Positions 46,201 through 58,111 of a stretch of 64,000 bases of DNA are shown piece after piece (position 1 is the stretch's first letter; each line of letters starts with the position of its first letter). Both the position numbers and the translations under genes were made by a program. The notes under the pieces are model-generated. The model made no database searches. It was not told where the DNA came from and worked only from the letters and a program-made list of their open reading frames with translations. This stretch comes from Pogostemon cablin. Its lineage: Eukaryota; Streptophyta; Magnoliopsida; Lamiales; Lamiaceae. The DNA is taken from contig CM042953.1 of NCBI GenBank assembly GCA_023678885.1, forward strand, positions 1,624,563 to 1,688,562, given 5' to 3'.

Positions 46201-47550
46201 TTAACATCATGAAAGAACTTCTTGGATTGATACTTATTAAGCTCATAAGGCCACCTTCCACTAGCCAAGTAATTCACATAGTCCGCATACCACGGGCTTC
46301 CTTCTTGCTCCACTAAAGCCTCAATTTGATAGCAATCACACCTTAAGATTTCTTCATCGGGAAAAACCTCCTTGATTAACTCATAAGTACTTTCACAATG
46401 CTCCCTTGACTCTAACCTTGAAAGATGGTCGGCTACCACATTCTCCGTGCCCTTCTTATCTCTCACTTCAATATCAAATTCTTGAAGAAGTAGTACCCAT
46501 CTTATCACCCTTGGCTTTGCATCCTTTTTTGCCATGAGATATTTGATAGCAGCATGGTCGGTGTATACAATAGTCTTCATTCCTACCAAATAAGGACGAA
46601 ACTTATCAAATGCGTATACTACCGCCAAGAACTCTTTTTTGGTAGTAGTGTAGTTCTTTTGAGCCGCATCAAATGTCTTGCTTGCATAGTAAATGGCTCG
46701 GAATTTTTTCTCTCTTAGTTGCCCCAAAACCACTCCAAGAGCTACATCACTTACATCACACATCAATATAAATGACTCCTTCCAATCGGGGGTGATCAAG
46801 ATGGGTGATGAAATCAAAGCTTCCTTTAGCACCTGAAAAGCATTTAAACAATTATCATCAAACTTAAATGTCACATCTTTTTCAAGGAGATGAGATAGAG
46901 GTTTAGAAAATGAAGAAAAATCCTTGATAAATCTACGATAGAACCCGGCATGACCAAGGAACGATCGTACTCCCTTCTCATTTGTTGGCGGTGGAAGCTT
47001 CTCTATAGCAACAACTTTGGCTCGGTCAACTTGCAATCCCTTTGAAGAGATGTGATGTCCAAGTACAATGCCATAATTTACCATGAAGTGCCACTTCTTC
47101 CAATTCAACACTAAATTAGTGTCTTGACATCGCTTCAAAACAACAGCAAGGTTAGACAAACAAATATCTAAAGAAGAACCAAACACCGAAAAGTCATCCA
47201 TGAACACTTCCATTATATTCTCAATTAATCCTTCAAAAATTGCCATCATACACCTTTGAAAGGTGGCCGGTACATTGCAAAGTCCAAATGGCAATCTTCG
47301 AAAAGCAAATATTCCATAAGGACAAGTGAAAGCGGTCTTTTCTTGGTCTTCGGGTGCTATGAGAATTTGGTTATACCCGGAATACCCATCAAGAAAGCAA
47401 TAAAACTTATACCCGGCCAACCTATCCAACATTTGATCCAAGAAAGGTAAGGGGAAGTGATCTTTACGTGTGTTTTCATTAAGCTTCCTATAATCAACAC
47501 ACACACGCCACCCCGTCACCGTCCTAGTGGCTATGGTCTCATCTTTCTCG
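46201..47550 (-). pseudogene. pol: E5 reverse transcriptase and RNase H
   Basis: RT begins with TGWRVCVDYRKLN and includes FLDGYSGYNQI, FRRLPFGLCNVPATF and the catalytic box EVFMDDFSVFG. The connection LGHAGFYRRFIKDFS leads to RNase H: VLGQLREKKFRAIYYASKTF, TKKEFLAVVYAFDKF, VYTDHAAIKYLM and VVADHLSRL. All usual catalytic motifs are visible. The frame is separated from protease by a 1-base deletion near 47551 and from integrase by another near 46200. Copies element RNA into DNA in the particle. Confidence 0.88.
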
Positions 47551-49000
47551 TCTTCACTATAGTCATACCCCCTTTTTTAAATATTACATGCAACGGGCTC
47601 ACATAAGGGCTATCACTAATAGGAAAAATCATATCGGAGTCTAACCACTTAAGAACCTCTTTTTTTACCACTTCTTGCATGATAGGATTAAGTCTTCTTT
47701 GGTTTTGAACACAAACTTTCCCTTCTTCCTCAAGCCTTATCTTATGCATGCAAATTGTTGGACTAATCCCCTTCAAATCATCAATACACCAACCAATAGC
47801 CGACTTATGCTCTTTAAGGACATTAAGCAATTTATCAAGTTGACTAGAGGTTAGAGATGATGATACAATTACTGGATATGTCTCACTTTCACCAAGGTAG
47901 GCATAAGTAAGATGATCGGGTAGAGGCTTCAACTCCACCTTCTTTTCCTTTTTCTCTTCTTGCTCGAGTGGATCTCTAAGTGGTAAGAACTTTTCATTTC
48001 CCCTTGAGATGGCGGCTGCAACCTCTTGAGCTTCACTACAATCACCTAGATCAAACAAACAATTAATCAATTCTTCATTTAAATCAAGAGAAGTAGTAGA
48101 AATATTAGAAAGAGATAGAGAATTGCTCAAGCAAAGTTCAAGTGGATCCTTGGTTACAATGGAAGGCCAACTCTCCTCGACACTTCCCTTTACAACATCC
48201 ACACTTTTACATTGTTCATCATTCATTGGATATTGCATGGCCTTGTGTAGAGAGAATACCACTTCCTCATCATTAACTCGCAACTTCAATTCTCCTTTGT
48301 AGACATCAATAAGAGCTCTCCCGGTAGCAAGAAACGGTCTCCCAAGAATCAATGGCACATTTTCATCCTCCTCCATATCTAGAACAACAAAATCCACCGG
48401 AAAGACGAACTTATCAACTTTTACCAACACATCTTCAACTACTCCTTTTGGATGTGTCATAGATCGATCCGCCAATTGAAGTGTGATGGAAGTTGGCTTT
48501 ACTTCACCTAACCCAAGCTTCTTGAATATGGAGAGAGGCATTAGATTAATGCTTGCACCAAGGTCACAAAGAGCCTTGTTCTTCTTGTTCTTTCCAATTT
48601 CACATGGTATAATGAAACTACCCGGATCCTTCAATTTTTGAGGAAGTTTCCGTTGTAGAATGGCACTACACTCTTCGGTTAAATTAACCGTTTTATTTTC
48701 CACAAGACTTCTTTTCTTTCCCATGATGTCCTTCAAGAAACGAGCATAATGAGGCATTTGATTCAAAGCATTGGCGAAAGGGATATTGATTTGAATCTTC
48801 TTGAAGATTTCAAGAAACTTTTTGAACCTCTCATCCAAACCCTTCTTCAAGAACCTTTGAGGAAAAGGAACCGGTACTTGAGTCTTTGGTATTCCCCAAC
48901 TATCTCTTTCAACTTCAACTTCCTTTTCTCTTAACTCCTTTGCCTTCTTCCACTTTGGAATTCTCTCTATTTTCTCTTCTTTTTTCTTTTGCTCAACAAT
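47551..49000 (-). pseudogene. pro: E5 gag-pol linker and aspartic protease
   Basis: It continues the gag frame directly after a TAA (49001-49003). Linker ERIPKWKKAKELREKE, then ERFKKFLEIFKKIQINIPF, then the protease with catalytic DLGASINLMPL and ILGRPFLATGRALIDV. It ends in the pre-RT segment (LKGISPTICMHKIRLEEE, KKEVLKWLDSDMIFPISDSPY). Typical Athila/Tat order. The final residues after GGMTIVKT are out of frame because of the base lost near 47551. Confidence 0.86.
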
Positions 49001-50632
49001 TTATTTTTTCTTGCATACTTCCTCCATTTCATTCTCTTCTTGCACCAACCCTTCTTCAACTTTTCTTTCCACTTCCCTTTCAATGACAATACTATCTTCT
49101 TTAGGCATAGGAGGTTCCTCATACTCTTTTCCACTTCTAAGAGTGACAGCTTTGCAATCTTCTTTAGGATTAGTTACCGTGGTAGATGGAAACTTTCCTT
49201 GTTGGTGTTGAGATCCCACGGAAGAAGCAATTTGTCCCATTTGATACTCAAAAGCTCTCATCCTATTATCGGATTTCTTCTCATTTTCCTCCATTCTAAC
49301 CTCAAGCTTTTTCATGAATGCTAGCAATGTCTCTTCCACCGATGCTTTACCATCTCCATTTGGCGGCTTAGCACTCAGATCGAATCCCGGAGGAAATGAC
49401 ACGGCGGCTTGAGGATTAGAGTAAGAAAGATTTTCATGCTTCCTCGGAGCTTGATAATTTCCACTTGATTGATTGAAATTGCTTCCCCGAGCTTGCCCTT
49501 GATATCCTCCTTGAAAATTACCTTGGTTAGAAGGATAATTACCTTGGAAATTCCCTTGATGATGGAAATTCCCTTGGTAATTTCTCCTATCTAAATAGGC
49601 AACATCCTCTACACTTTGCTTAACCTTGCTCTCCTCATTCACCATAGAACTTGTGCTTCCCCCTTGACTTACTCCTTGAGTGATTAAATTCAATTGCTTT
49701 GTTAAAGCTTGAATGCTCTCATTGAATTCTTTCATTCCTTCATTTTGAAACACATCACTCTTCACTTTGTTCACACTCTCCACTTGAGCTACCTTTCCAA
49801 ATGCATAACCTCCCATTACTCGCTCGGAAGGCCATTGATAAGCATTCATTGCAATGTCTTCAAAAATATCCATGGCTTTCATAGCATCCACTCCAAATAT
49901 AGACCCTCCGGATGAGGCATCTACATGCATCCGATTTTGTTGATTCAACCCTTGATAAAAGAAAGCCACTTGTTGATTCTCATGAAAATCATGTTGAGGA
50001 CACTTTCGGAGCATCTCTTTGTAGCGTTCCCATGCTTCATAAAAATTTTCATCCGGAAGTTGCCTAAATTGAGTGATAAGGCTTTTCAATTGGAGCATCT
50101 TTGAAGGAGGAAAGTACTTGTTTAGGAACCTTTGCTCAAGATCTTCCCATGTATTACAACTTCCCAAAGGAATTGTATTGTACCATGCTTTAGCCTTGTC
50201 TCTTAAAGAAAAAGAGAACAACCTCATTCGAATAGCATCCTCCGACACTCCCTTCATCTTGACGGTATTTGCAACCTCCAAGAAAGTAGATAGATGAGTG
50301 TTCGGGTCTTCAAGAGGACCTCCCCCAAACTGATTTACTTTGACCATGTTGATCAATCCGGTCTTAATTTCATAATCATTGGCTTGAACCGGAGGAACCA
50401 TATTGTGCACGGCTCTCGGTTGGAAGTAATCCCGAATTGCTCTAGGCCTTGGCAACTCTTGTTGTTGAAATATTCTTTGAGCTTCTTGATTGGCAAGCAA
50501 TTGCATATACTCTTGATTTTGAGCAAAGAAATTCCTCATTATCTCCGCTTGATTCTCTTGCACTCCTTCTTGTACCCCCCCTTGATCTTGTAATGGATCT
50601 TGGGGTGGGTCATAATTAACATTGTCTCGTAA
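49001..50632 (-). CDS. gag: E5 gag, N-terminus missing
   Basis: The frame is open to the junction at 50632 (reading NYDPPQDPLQDQGG), so the real start has been lost with the 5' end. Capsid region: YEIKTGLINMVKVNQFGGGP, MRLFSFSLRDKAKAWY, FYEAWERYKEMLRKCPQH, FYQGL. A Gln/Asn/Gly-rich stretch with repeated QGNF follows, in place of a CCHC knuckle. Then a coiled-coil segment (MKKLEVRMEENEKK) and TVTNPKEDCKAVTLRSGKEYE. The frame ends at a TAA inside an A-rich tract; E2 and E4 have no stop at that place, so it is more likely a mutation than a designed boundary. Confidence 0.87.
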   Translation of the reverse strand, partial: LRDNVNYDPPQDPLQDQGGVQEGVQENQAEIMRNFFAQNQEYMQLLANQEAQRIFQQQELPRPRAIRDYFQPRAVHNMVPPVQANDYEIKTGLINMVKVNQFGGGPLEDPNTHLSTFLEVANTVKMKGVSEDAIRMRLFSFSLRDKAKAWYNTIPLGSCNTWEDLEQRFLNKYFPPSKMLQLKSLITQFRQLPDENFYEAWERYKEMLRKCPQHDFHENQQVAFFYQGLNQQNRMHVDASSGGSIFGVDAMKAMDIFEDIAMNAYQWPSERVMGGYAFGKVAQVESVNKVKSDVFQNEGMKEFNESIQALTKQLNLITQGVSQGGSTSSMVNEESKVKQSVEDVAYLDRRNYQGNFHHQGNFQGNYPSNQGNFQGGYQGQARGSNFNQSSGNYQAPRKHENLSYSNPQAAVSFPPGFDLSAKPPNGDGKASVEETLLAFMKKLEVRMEENEKKSDNRMRAFEYQMGQIASSVGSQHQQGKFPSTTVTNPKEDCKAVTLRSGKEYEEPPMPKEDSIVIEREVERKVEEGLVQEENEMEEVCKKK

Positions 50633-53600
50633 TCATTTGATCATATGATTCTCATTTAAAATAAATTATTATAACATTGTTCATACAAAAAGCTAGACTT
50701 TTAGTATATAATCCAACAATCTCCCACTTATACTAAAAGACTATGCTGCCATGTCTTCTGCCATACATCCGATTCCCACTCCCACTACATGACCATCAAA
50801 AGCTTTCTCCTTAAGGCCTTGTAAAAGGATTTACTAGGTTATCATCCGATGTAATCTAGGTGATAAAAACCTTTCCCTCATCATACGATCTCTCGTAACA
50901 GGTGGTACTTGCGCTCCTTGTGTTTAATTGCTTTTGGGCTCGTGATTCCTTCAAGTTTGCAACTGCACCATTATTATCACAATAAATTGTGGGCAAACTT
51001 AGAAACCAAATCCAAGTCCATCACGAAGTTTCTAAAGTGATACAGATACTTTGGCTGCCACAGAGGCTCCAATTTATCATCTTTCATGGCGGAGTCTGAA
51101 ATATATTTCTATATGACATTCCTTCATATTATGGCTCTACTTCCTAAAATTAAAGACATAACCTTGAGGTGCATTTACTGTCGTCCTACCTGACTTAAAA
51201 AATCCAAATCTATGTAATCCACAAGAAGCAGTGAATCTATTCGGTAAGCATACATATAATTTCCATCCCTTCTCAGGAACTTCAAATACGTCTTACCACA
51301 GTTCATTATTCTTGTTTCGGGTTACGTTGATACCAACTCTGCATGCATTCAACAAAATAGATATCCCTTTATATTGCATAAGGAACAACTTTCTATACCT
51401 TTATCTTCTTTTGTGTCTTAAGACACATTTCCTTAGATAAAGTAACATGCTAAAACAAGTAAGGATTGTATCATTTCATGAAGCTTGAGATTAGTACAAC
51501 ATTTTATCTTGTGATCTATATCACCATGATCGCAAGAATGTATTTTTCTTTTCTTAAGTCTTTCATTTCATACTGCTTTATGAACTATACACATACGCCC
51601 GACAATACTCTTTCATTGTCTCCAATAAGCAAGATACCATCTACGTACAATACAAGAAATACCACCACGTTTCTGTTACTCTTTTCAATACACAAGACAT
51701 ATCCGCACACTTAATAAATCCTTATGAATGGATTACCTCTTCAAAGCAGATGTACTTTGAGTTTAAAATTTGCTTTGTCCATCGAATGAACACTTTTAAG
51801 CTTACACTTAAAATGCTCTTCGTTCTTTTCAATAAGTCACTTTGGTTGCTTCATATAGATGTTTTTTCCACAAGACTTCCAATCACAAAAGCTGTCTTGA
51901 TATCTATTTACTATACCTCATAATTCAATATGAGCAGCAATAAAATAAAAGAATCTGGATTGACTTAAACTTAGCTACCGGTAAAAAAGGTTTCCTCATA
52001 CTCGAACTCACCCTTCTTTCTGAGTATACCTTTACGCAACAAGCCTTGTTTCAAAGTATCACCTTACCATCTGATCCTCTTTTATTTTGTAAAGTCACTT
52101 CCAATGGCTTTCACACCATTTCGCAATTCTGCAAGCACCCAGACCTAATTTAGAATCCAAAGATTCTTTTTCATAAATTATTGTAATTTGCTAAGATTCT
52201 GCATTTCTATCTTGTAGTGCTTCGTCGTACCCATGAGCCAATTTCATGTTTACAAGGGACCAAGTCTCACGACTCTCCCAAAATATAAATCTTTCTGGCT
52301 GTAAAACAACCCCCCACTATGACAAAGCACTACACGTAATTGTGTATCAGACGTATCACGTGTTGCAGTTTCCTTGTGGTATATCCTCTTATAAATTTGA
52401 TACTATACTTTGTGTTTTCCTCTCACATCCCTTAGAACAGTTTATACATGGCTTTATGAATTATTACGAAGTCCCTTTCCAAAAAAATCTAGTGTTCGTG
52501 TTTAACAATCACCCTTTGATATTTGGACTATCAAATAAGACACCCTTCATTTTTCTAAGATATCCCACAAATAGACAAACATCCTTACGACATGCTGTTT
52601 CTAGTGCATACCCATAAAATGAATTTAGTAATTCCAAATAACTCATCATCTATCTAACCATTTCCATAAGAGTCCTATACCTTCTTTTCACCACACTAGT
52701 CGGCTGGGGTCTGTCCGGTGTTGACCACTTGGGATTCAATCCCAACCTCTGATAAATGCCTCCTAAACTATCCTAGAGGTACTCGCCACCATGATTAAAT
52801 CGTAATGACTTAATATATTTTTGATGACCCTTCACCGCATGAGCCATGTAATTTTGAATTAATCATAGTACTTAGACCTGCGGTGCATCAAAATTATATA
52901 TAACCACCTCTCACCTGAATAGTCTTAGGACCACATAAATCAGAATGAACCAATTCTAATATATCTTTGGCTCTACATCCCTTTGTCTTGAAAAGGCAAT
53001 CATGACCTAGTCTTGCCTTGAAAAGGCAATCATGACCTAGTCTCAGATGACAAAAGGTATGTTTGGTTCATATCCTAAGGTTCCTTTCTCTAATTAAGAT
53101 TAGAAGATGCGTTATCATTACTATTATGTTGCACCATGACAGAAACATGGTTTAAGAGTGTACAAATTGTTACTAATGTACCATAACAGATTATAGCTCC
53201 ATTCCTCATGACTATGGCTATCTCATTTAAATGAAATGGAGTATCTATCCGTAAATGCATAGAAACTGAAATGAAATTCTTCATATGAAAATGTACGTAA
53301 AGATAATTTCTCATAATCAAATGTTTATTCCTATCAGAAGATAAATAAATAACTCCCACTGCAACAACAACTACTTTCGTAGCTTACCCATGTACTCAAT
53401 AATCTCATCATCACTAATGAAATACTAACCTTGTTCACATCTTGATGAAAATTAATTTCCTTCGCCACTTGTTTTGTCAAAAGTTTTCTTACCAAATACA
53501 ACCTTTTGTAACTCAGGTGGAACTTGCTCAAAACATGTAGGCAAACTATGAAGAATAAAATTGAAATAGGTTTCCCCTTCAATTTCTACTCCAAGGATTT

Positions 53601-53966
53601 CCAATTCATTCATCAAGTTAACTATGACCTCCTTGCCTTTCTACCTTACTAAAGTATCTGAAGAGTTGCACGAGACCATCATATTTCTATGAACCTCTCA
53701 GTGAGGACATCCTTAGTGAGAACACATACGTTTTCTTAAACAGTAAGAATTCGAAACCAAGATTCTTTTCTAATCATCTAATTTTGTATTAGTAATTTTA
53801 ATTTCTTTTAGTTAACAACAAGTGAAATAAAATCATTTGAAATTATAGAGAATCACATAAATAAATACACCGATTAAATCTTCAAATTTAACTATTTATA
53901 TTGGTTTCCTCAAAACAATATAAAATAAAAATTCACCGACATCTCAAGCACCGTGAATCTGCATGC
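50633..53966 (-). mobile_element. C2: truncated copia copy related to C1
   Basis: Starts inside a 3' LTR (50633-50718, ending CCAACA), PPT at 50719-50731, then a degenerate interior colinear with C1 35038-38085 at roughly 85-90% identity by eye. The 3' LTR remainder is missing where E5 begins, and the 5' half is not in the window because E4 starts at 53967. Confidence 0.86.
50878..53100 (-). pseudogene. pol: C2 pol remnant
   Basis: The RNase H end is followed by the same two TGA codons as C1 (50878-50883). The RT box reads FLVLYVDGILLIG (about 51610-51660), the second catalytic Asp having become Gly. Further up it keeps an integrase piece absent from C1, with KDILELVHSDLCGPK and RGGY (about 52890-52980). 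A ~32-bp unit with AAAAGGCAATCATGACCTAG is tandemly duplicated at about 52990-53042. Stops throughout. Confidence 0.77.
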
Positions 53967-55636
53967 TGATAGGGGTTTTCTCAACACACAAATTAATCCT
54001 CTAGTATAAGGATATCAATTGTAGTCGCGAAGATGACCAAGTTACAATATCGAACCCACGGGACGGTTAAACATCAATTTCATTATATTCTAGTATACTT
54101 TAGACTGTGTTTGGTAATTGTAAAGGTTTAAGGAACAATGACTTCTAATCGAAATAGCAAAAAGAAATAGCAAGAGTTGGAGAGAAGTGAGTTGTGATCA
54201 AGAAGAATAATAGGTAGTTCGTCGGGTCATCCAATTTCACTAGCAATTCGTATTTTCATGTGATGGTGTCCGACTCTGCCCTGTTGTTTGTGGACGCATC
54301 ACTAGACCATGCAAGTTTACTCTATAGACACAAGTAAATATGCGCTTGACACGTGTGAATAATCTCGGAGCAAGAGATATACTTCACCCCCCTTTCTAGG
54401 TACTATCATAATCAATTATCTTCTACGTCTAGAATCTAACCCGATTTGATCTCCCTTTTTAGGTACTATAAAGTTATACTCTTCATCCTATTCATCAACC
54501 CGAATTTAATTCAATTAATGAATATTCATATAAGACTGTTCTAATAAGACTTCGGAATCCCTTCACTTAGAATTATAACAATAAACCCTGCTCAGTAGTG
54601 AACGCACTCAACCAATAACCATGTTATGTATTCAGACTCTACACAACGATCATTGATGCACAAAACGACTATGAGTATGGATTAAATATGCAATCTTATA
54701 TAAAACAAACCACAGGTAGTGTTGTACGGAGTTTTACACATGAAATACGAATTACATCATGAAACTTTCATAACCCTAGAACTACCAAGGCGGTTCTAGC
54801 CCATGATTGATCTAGGAACAATCATGGTTAGATTGATCATTCTTACTTGAACCTTCAGCGAACTTCTGTCACAGCCCTCCGGATGGATCACCACCTCTAC
54901 TTTTGTCTCTCTTATGATTGATGATCAAAAGCTCTCTTTATTCTCTGTATGAGCCTCCTTTTATACTTGTAATCACGTCTCTAGGGCTTGGAATGGGCTT
55001 TCTAAGTGATCTCACGCGTTTCGGCCTCGAAAATCTGGATAAGGTAAGTTCTCGCACGTAGGTTCGACCTCGTCAAACAGGTCGAACAACTGGCCACAGG
55101 TCAAACCCCAAGTCGAACCCCACTACTGGAAGAATTCTGCACTGGTTCGACCTCTTGAACAGGTCGAACCTCTCAGGACTTGGTCGAACCCCAGGTCGAA
55201 CCTCATCAATGGATAATTTCCGCTCCCGATTCGACTAACTGGCAAGTCGAACTCAAACGTCGTGGTCGAATCCTCTTTTCTGCGAACTGGTTCGACCATG
55301 GTTCGACCTGATGGACACGTCGAACCACTTGAGTCGTGGTCGAACCTTCTTCTGTAAGCTCAGCAATGCTGGTTCGACCTGCTGGAGAGGTCGAACCCTC
55401 CTCCAACCAGGTCAAACCCTCCTATTTTTTGGGCGGTTCGCATGGCTTCGACTCCGTCTCTTCGATTCTTGGCACTATCACTCCGTTTTTGCTAAGAAAA
55501 CCACTCAAATAGCTCCACTAACACCTGATTCATGCTAATTCACAACATATATAGGTTTTCCACCTATTTCCACATCAAAACTCTCCAAAACTAGCACAAA
55601 ACATGGTGCCAAACTTGTGAATTTACACACTCATCA
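53967..55636 (-). repeat. E4 3' LTR
   Basis: It reads TGATGAGTGTG...CCCCTATCA on the minus strand, 1670 bp. The distal end is homologous to the E3 LTR. A GGTTCGACC/GGTCGAACC array occupies about 55060-55440. The two-copy module of the E3 LTR is absent. Confidence 0.88.
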
Positions 55637-56308
55637 AACCCCCAAACTTACATGTTGCTCGTCCCGAGGCAACCAATTTAAACCAGAGGAGTCGTGTATA
55701 ATTCAACAAGATCAAGTACAACATATATTACACATGCCACTTCATTGAATCAAACAAGAATTACTTGCATCATATATTTCACTCATGTAAAATCAATCCA
55801 ATCACACACCATTCGGAGTACTAAGTAATCTAGCTGACAAGATAAGTCTTTACTCTCTTTCGCTCACGTGCGTGAGGCACTATAGGCTAGTATAAACACT
55901 CATATCAATTCATATTCACGCGTAACCATAAGCTTGGCAAAGGTCTCAAAAAGCAACTCACATCAAATTAATACTAGAATCACAAAGGACTTGTTTCTAG
56001 GTTGTAATGTTGGCTCTTTGGAAAGGGTAGGAAAATTTGTACATAGTGACTTAAGACACTAGTAGAGAGTTACCTTGGAGGTTTTTAATTTCTCATTCGG
56101 CTTCATATTCTCCTCCAATTCTTCTCTTGCACTTGCAATTTTCGATTTTCCTTCTCTTCCTTGCATCAACATCATTCTTCTTTTGATCGCTCGGGTACCA
56201 GTTGTAGGCACTACCCTTCTCGAACATCATTCGGTTGCTTTTTAAAACTTCCAGCCCCATGTATAAGCAATTCGGGGTACCAGTTTCAGGCACTACCCCT
56301 AACAAGAT
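55637..56308 (-). other. E4 3' non-coding region
   Basis: Terminal PPT at 55639-55650; conserved block with CCAAAGAGCC at about 55981-56031. Shorter than in the other Ty3 elements; the AAGGCCATCC motif is missing. No gene is seen. Confidence 0.72.
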
Positions 56309-57602
56309 TTAACCATGTACTTTTCTGTGAAGCTGCTCCCGTGTACCTGGGACTGCCCACTGCTGCTGCGGTACCGGAGCATGCTGAGGCGCGTCATGCT
56401 GCTCTTCTTCCGGAATCTCCATCTCCGGCTGCTCATCTACCTGATCCTCCTCTTCAGGCTGCTGTGGCTGAGGTGGACGGAACTCTCCTTGATCAATGAT
56501 CTGCTGTAACTCAGCCATCCTCCCCTCAGCACACATCTGCGCTACCGCTCTCCAATCACCACCCGACTTCACTGCCACGGATAAGGCGGTATGTCCGAGA
56601 GAATTCATCAACTTATTCCTTGCTACCCAAATAGTTGTCAAGTTGCTCACGTTGAAGGGGAACATAAATTCGAAAGGCTTGAGACCCCTCGTGAAGAACC
56701 AATCTCCATCTCTAAAATGGGCAAATCCTCCCTTCACGCACGTGATCATCATCAAATCGGGTTCTCCTTCTACTGGTGTAATACCGGTGAAATCCAAGTT
56801 GTAATGCTCAGCCACGATCGTCAGTAACCCTCCAATATTCACCTTTTGAAATCCAATGGTCTTGAATCGATGCAGCTGCGCAATGAAATAAGCTCCAACA
56901 TTGAACTGCACCCGTTTAGCATACACCACAGGGCGTAAAGCTCTCCTCTAGACACAACACTCCCCTCCGAGCGGGCGAATAACGTGTTGCTCAGGACTCG
57001 GTCCATGTACCTCAAGACTGGGTTCTTTATTGCGAAAGCACGAGCCTGTTTAATCTTATAGTCTCGAATCTCCCCTGTGATCTCCCTCCAAAACCGATTT
57101 GCACTGAATGCAGTACATTCCAATCGAGGGATCTCTAAAGGCTTCTCAAACAACTCATTGAAATCCTCAGACGTCTATCTCCTACTCACTCCGCCAAGCT
57201 AAAACGTACACTAATAAGGGTACCCAAGCGGGTCCTTCTCCATCTCAAATGAGCAAACTACTTCCGCTGTAACATGGAAGTATGTCGGCCTCTTCAACTC
57301 CATGAATCTCCGGATCCCTACTTGATTGAACATCCAAAATATGTCATCCCCTACTCTCATTATTCTCATCGCCTCATCATCTTGTTATCGAGTGCGAGCT
57401 ATCTTGTCTGAAACTTCTTCCCACTTCTCTTTGATCTCATCCCAATCTTGCATCTGGATCTTGAAATTTTTGGGTAAACGATCTTGTAGCCTCAGTTTCC
57501 TTGTCACTTTGTCCAAATTCGAAGGCCTGTCATGCCTCTTCTTCGATCTTTCCTCCTCTGCCTTTCCTTTACCTTTACTTGATCCTTGTCCCTTTCTTGA
57601 AA
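56309..57602 (-). pseudogene. E4 env-position gene, Athila ORF-1-like (main exon)
   Basis: From 57602 leftward: a basic/acidic start (SRKGQGSSKGKGK), a helical stretch (QDWDEIKEKWEEVSDKIART), then a TAA and further stops. The conserved core follows: FNELFEKPLEIPRLE, RFWREITGEI, IKNPVLRYMDRVLSNTLFAR, GELYALWCMLNG. Next, one frame over after a 1-base loss near 56912, come VGAYFIAQLHRF and VNIGGLLTIVAEHYNLDF, then an acidic Pro/Gln-rich end. NPVLRYxxRxLxxTxFxR and ELYxLWCM are hallmarks I know from the plant ATHILA ORF-1 family (PF03078). No clear transmembrane helix or signal peptide is seen, so calling it an envelope protein would go beyond the evidence. Confidence 0.78.
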
Positions 57603-58095
57603 CTAAATACTTCAATCCAACCAACAAGATAAGAAAACCAGTATTTGACTAGCACATCACATACTCTACTCAAGACTTCAAGCATCAATGCATAATCACT
57701 CCAACTATCATCTCAACACCACTTGCTTATTCAACATGCTCAAAACATCTTCAATCAACCTTCTTTAAATAACCAACAAGCATGCATCAACAATTCAAGC
57801 AATTCATAACAGTTTCAACAATTCAGAACATGAACTACTCCAATTTGAATACCAATTCAACCAAACTAACATGCTTGTCCTAATAGTTGCACAATATTGT
57901 TGATCAATTCTCATAAACCATCAAGTTCAATCTATAATCAAACATTCTCAACCAACAAACAAGAATTCATATGAAACAAGTCACAATATCAACATTCACC
58001 ATGAAATTCAACCATACTCAACATCAATCCTCTTATTCACATCGAATTGCATACCTAAACCTTCAATCCTAGAGTAATTGAGTTGGAAAACATAC
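57603..58095 (-). other. Predicted intron in the E4 env-position gene
   Basis: Minus strand: donor AAAAG|GTATGT (GT at 58095-58094) and acceptor GTATTTAG| (AG at 57604-57603). The 493-bp stretch is T/G-rich like plant introns. Joining the exons keeps the frame from MGKSK into the SRKGQG exon. Confidence 0.62.
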
Positions 58096-58111
58096 CTTTT
58101 GACTTGCCCAT
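58096..58111 (-). CDS. E4 env-position gene, short first exon
   Basis: The minus strand reads ATG GGC AAG TCA AAA G before the donor site. The ATG context is ACCATGG, a strong plant start. The five residues MGKSK join in frame to VSRKGQG of the next exon. It is preceded by a leader that resembles a plant 5' UTR. This is a prediction from sequence only. Confidence 0.55.

Larger units (their letters stand above)
32814..50632 (-). mobile_element. E5: Ty3 gag-pol retrotransposon, split by copia C1, both ends truncated
   Basis: On the minus strand: gag (5' end cut at 50632), protease, RT-RNase H, integrase, non-coding region and a 3' LTR in two parts (42888-42020 and 33648-32814) separated by C1. 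The halves join into one LTR homologous to that of E1. The LTR lacks its final ~50 bp at 32814. pol carries one stop and two single-base deletions and the integrase has lost its catalytic Glu, so the copy is dead. Confidence 0.87.

Noticed and set aside
56161..56827. Plus-strand frames opposite the env-position gene
   Set aside because: The minus strand carries the recognisable Athila ORF-1 motifs; the plus frames are shadows.
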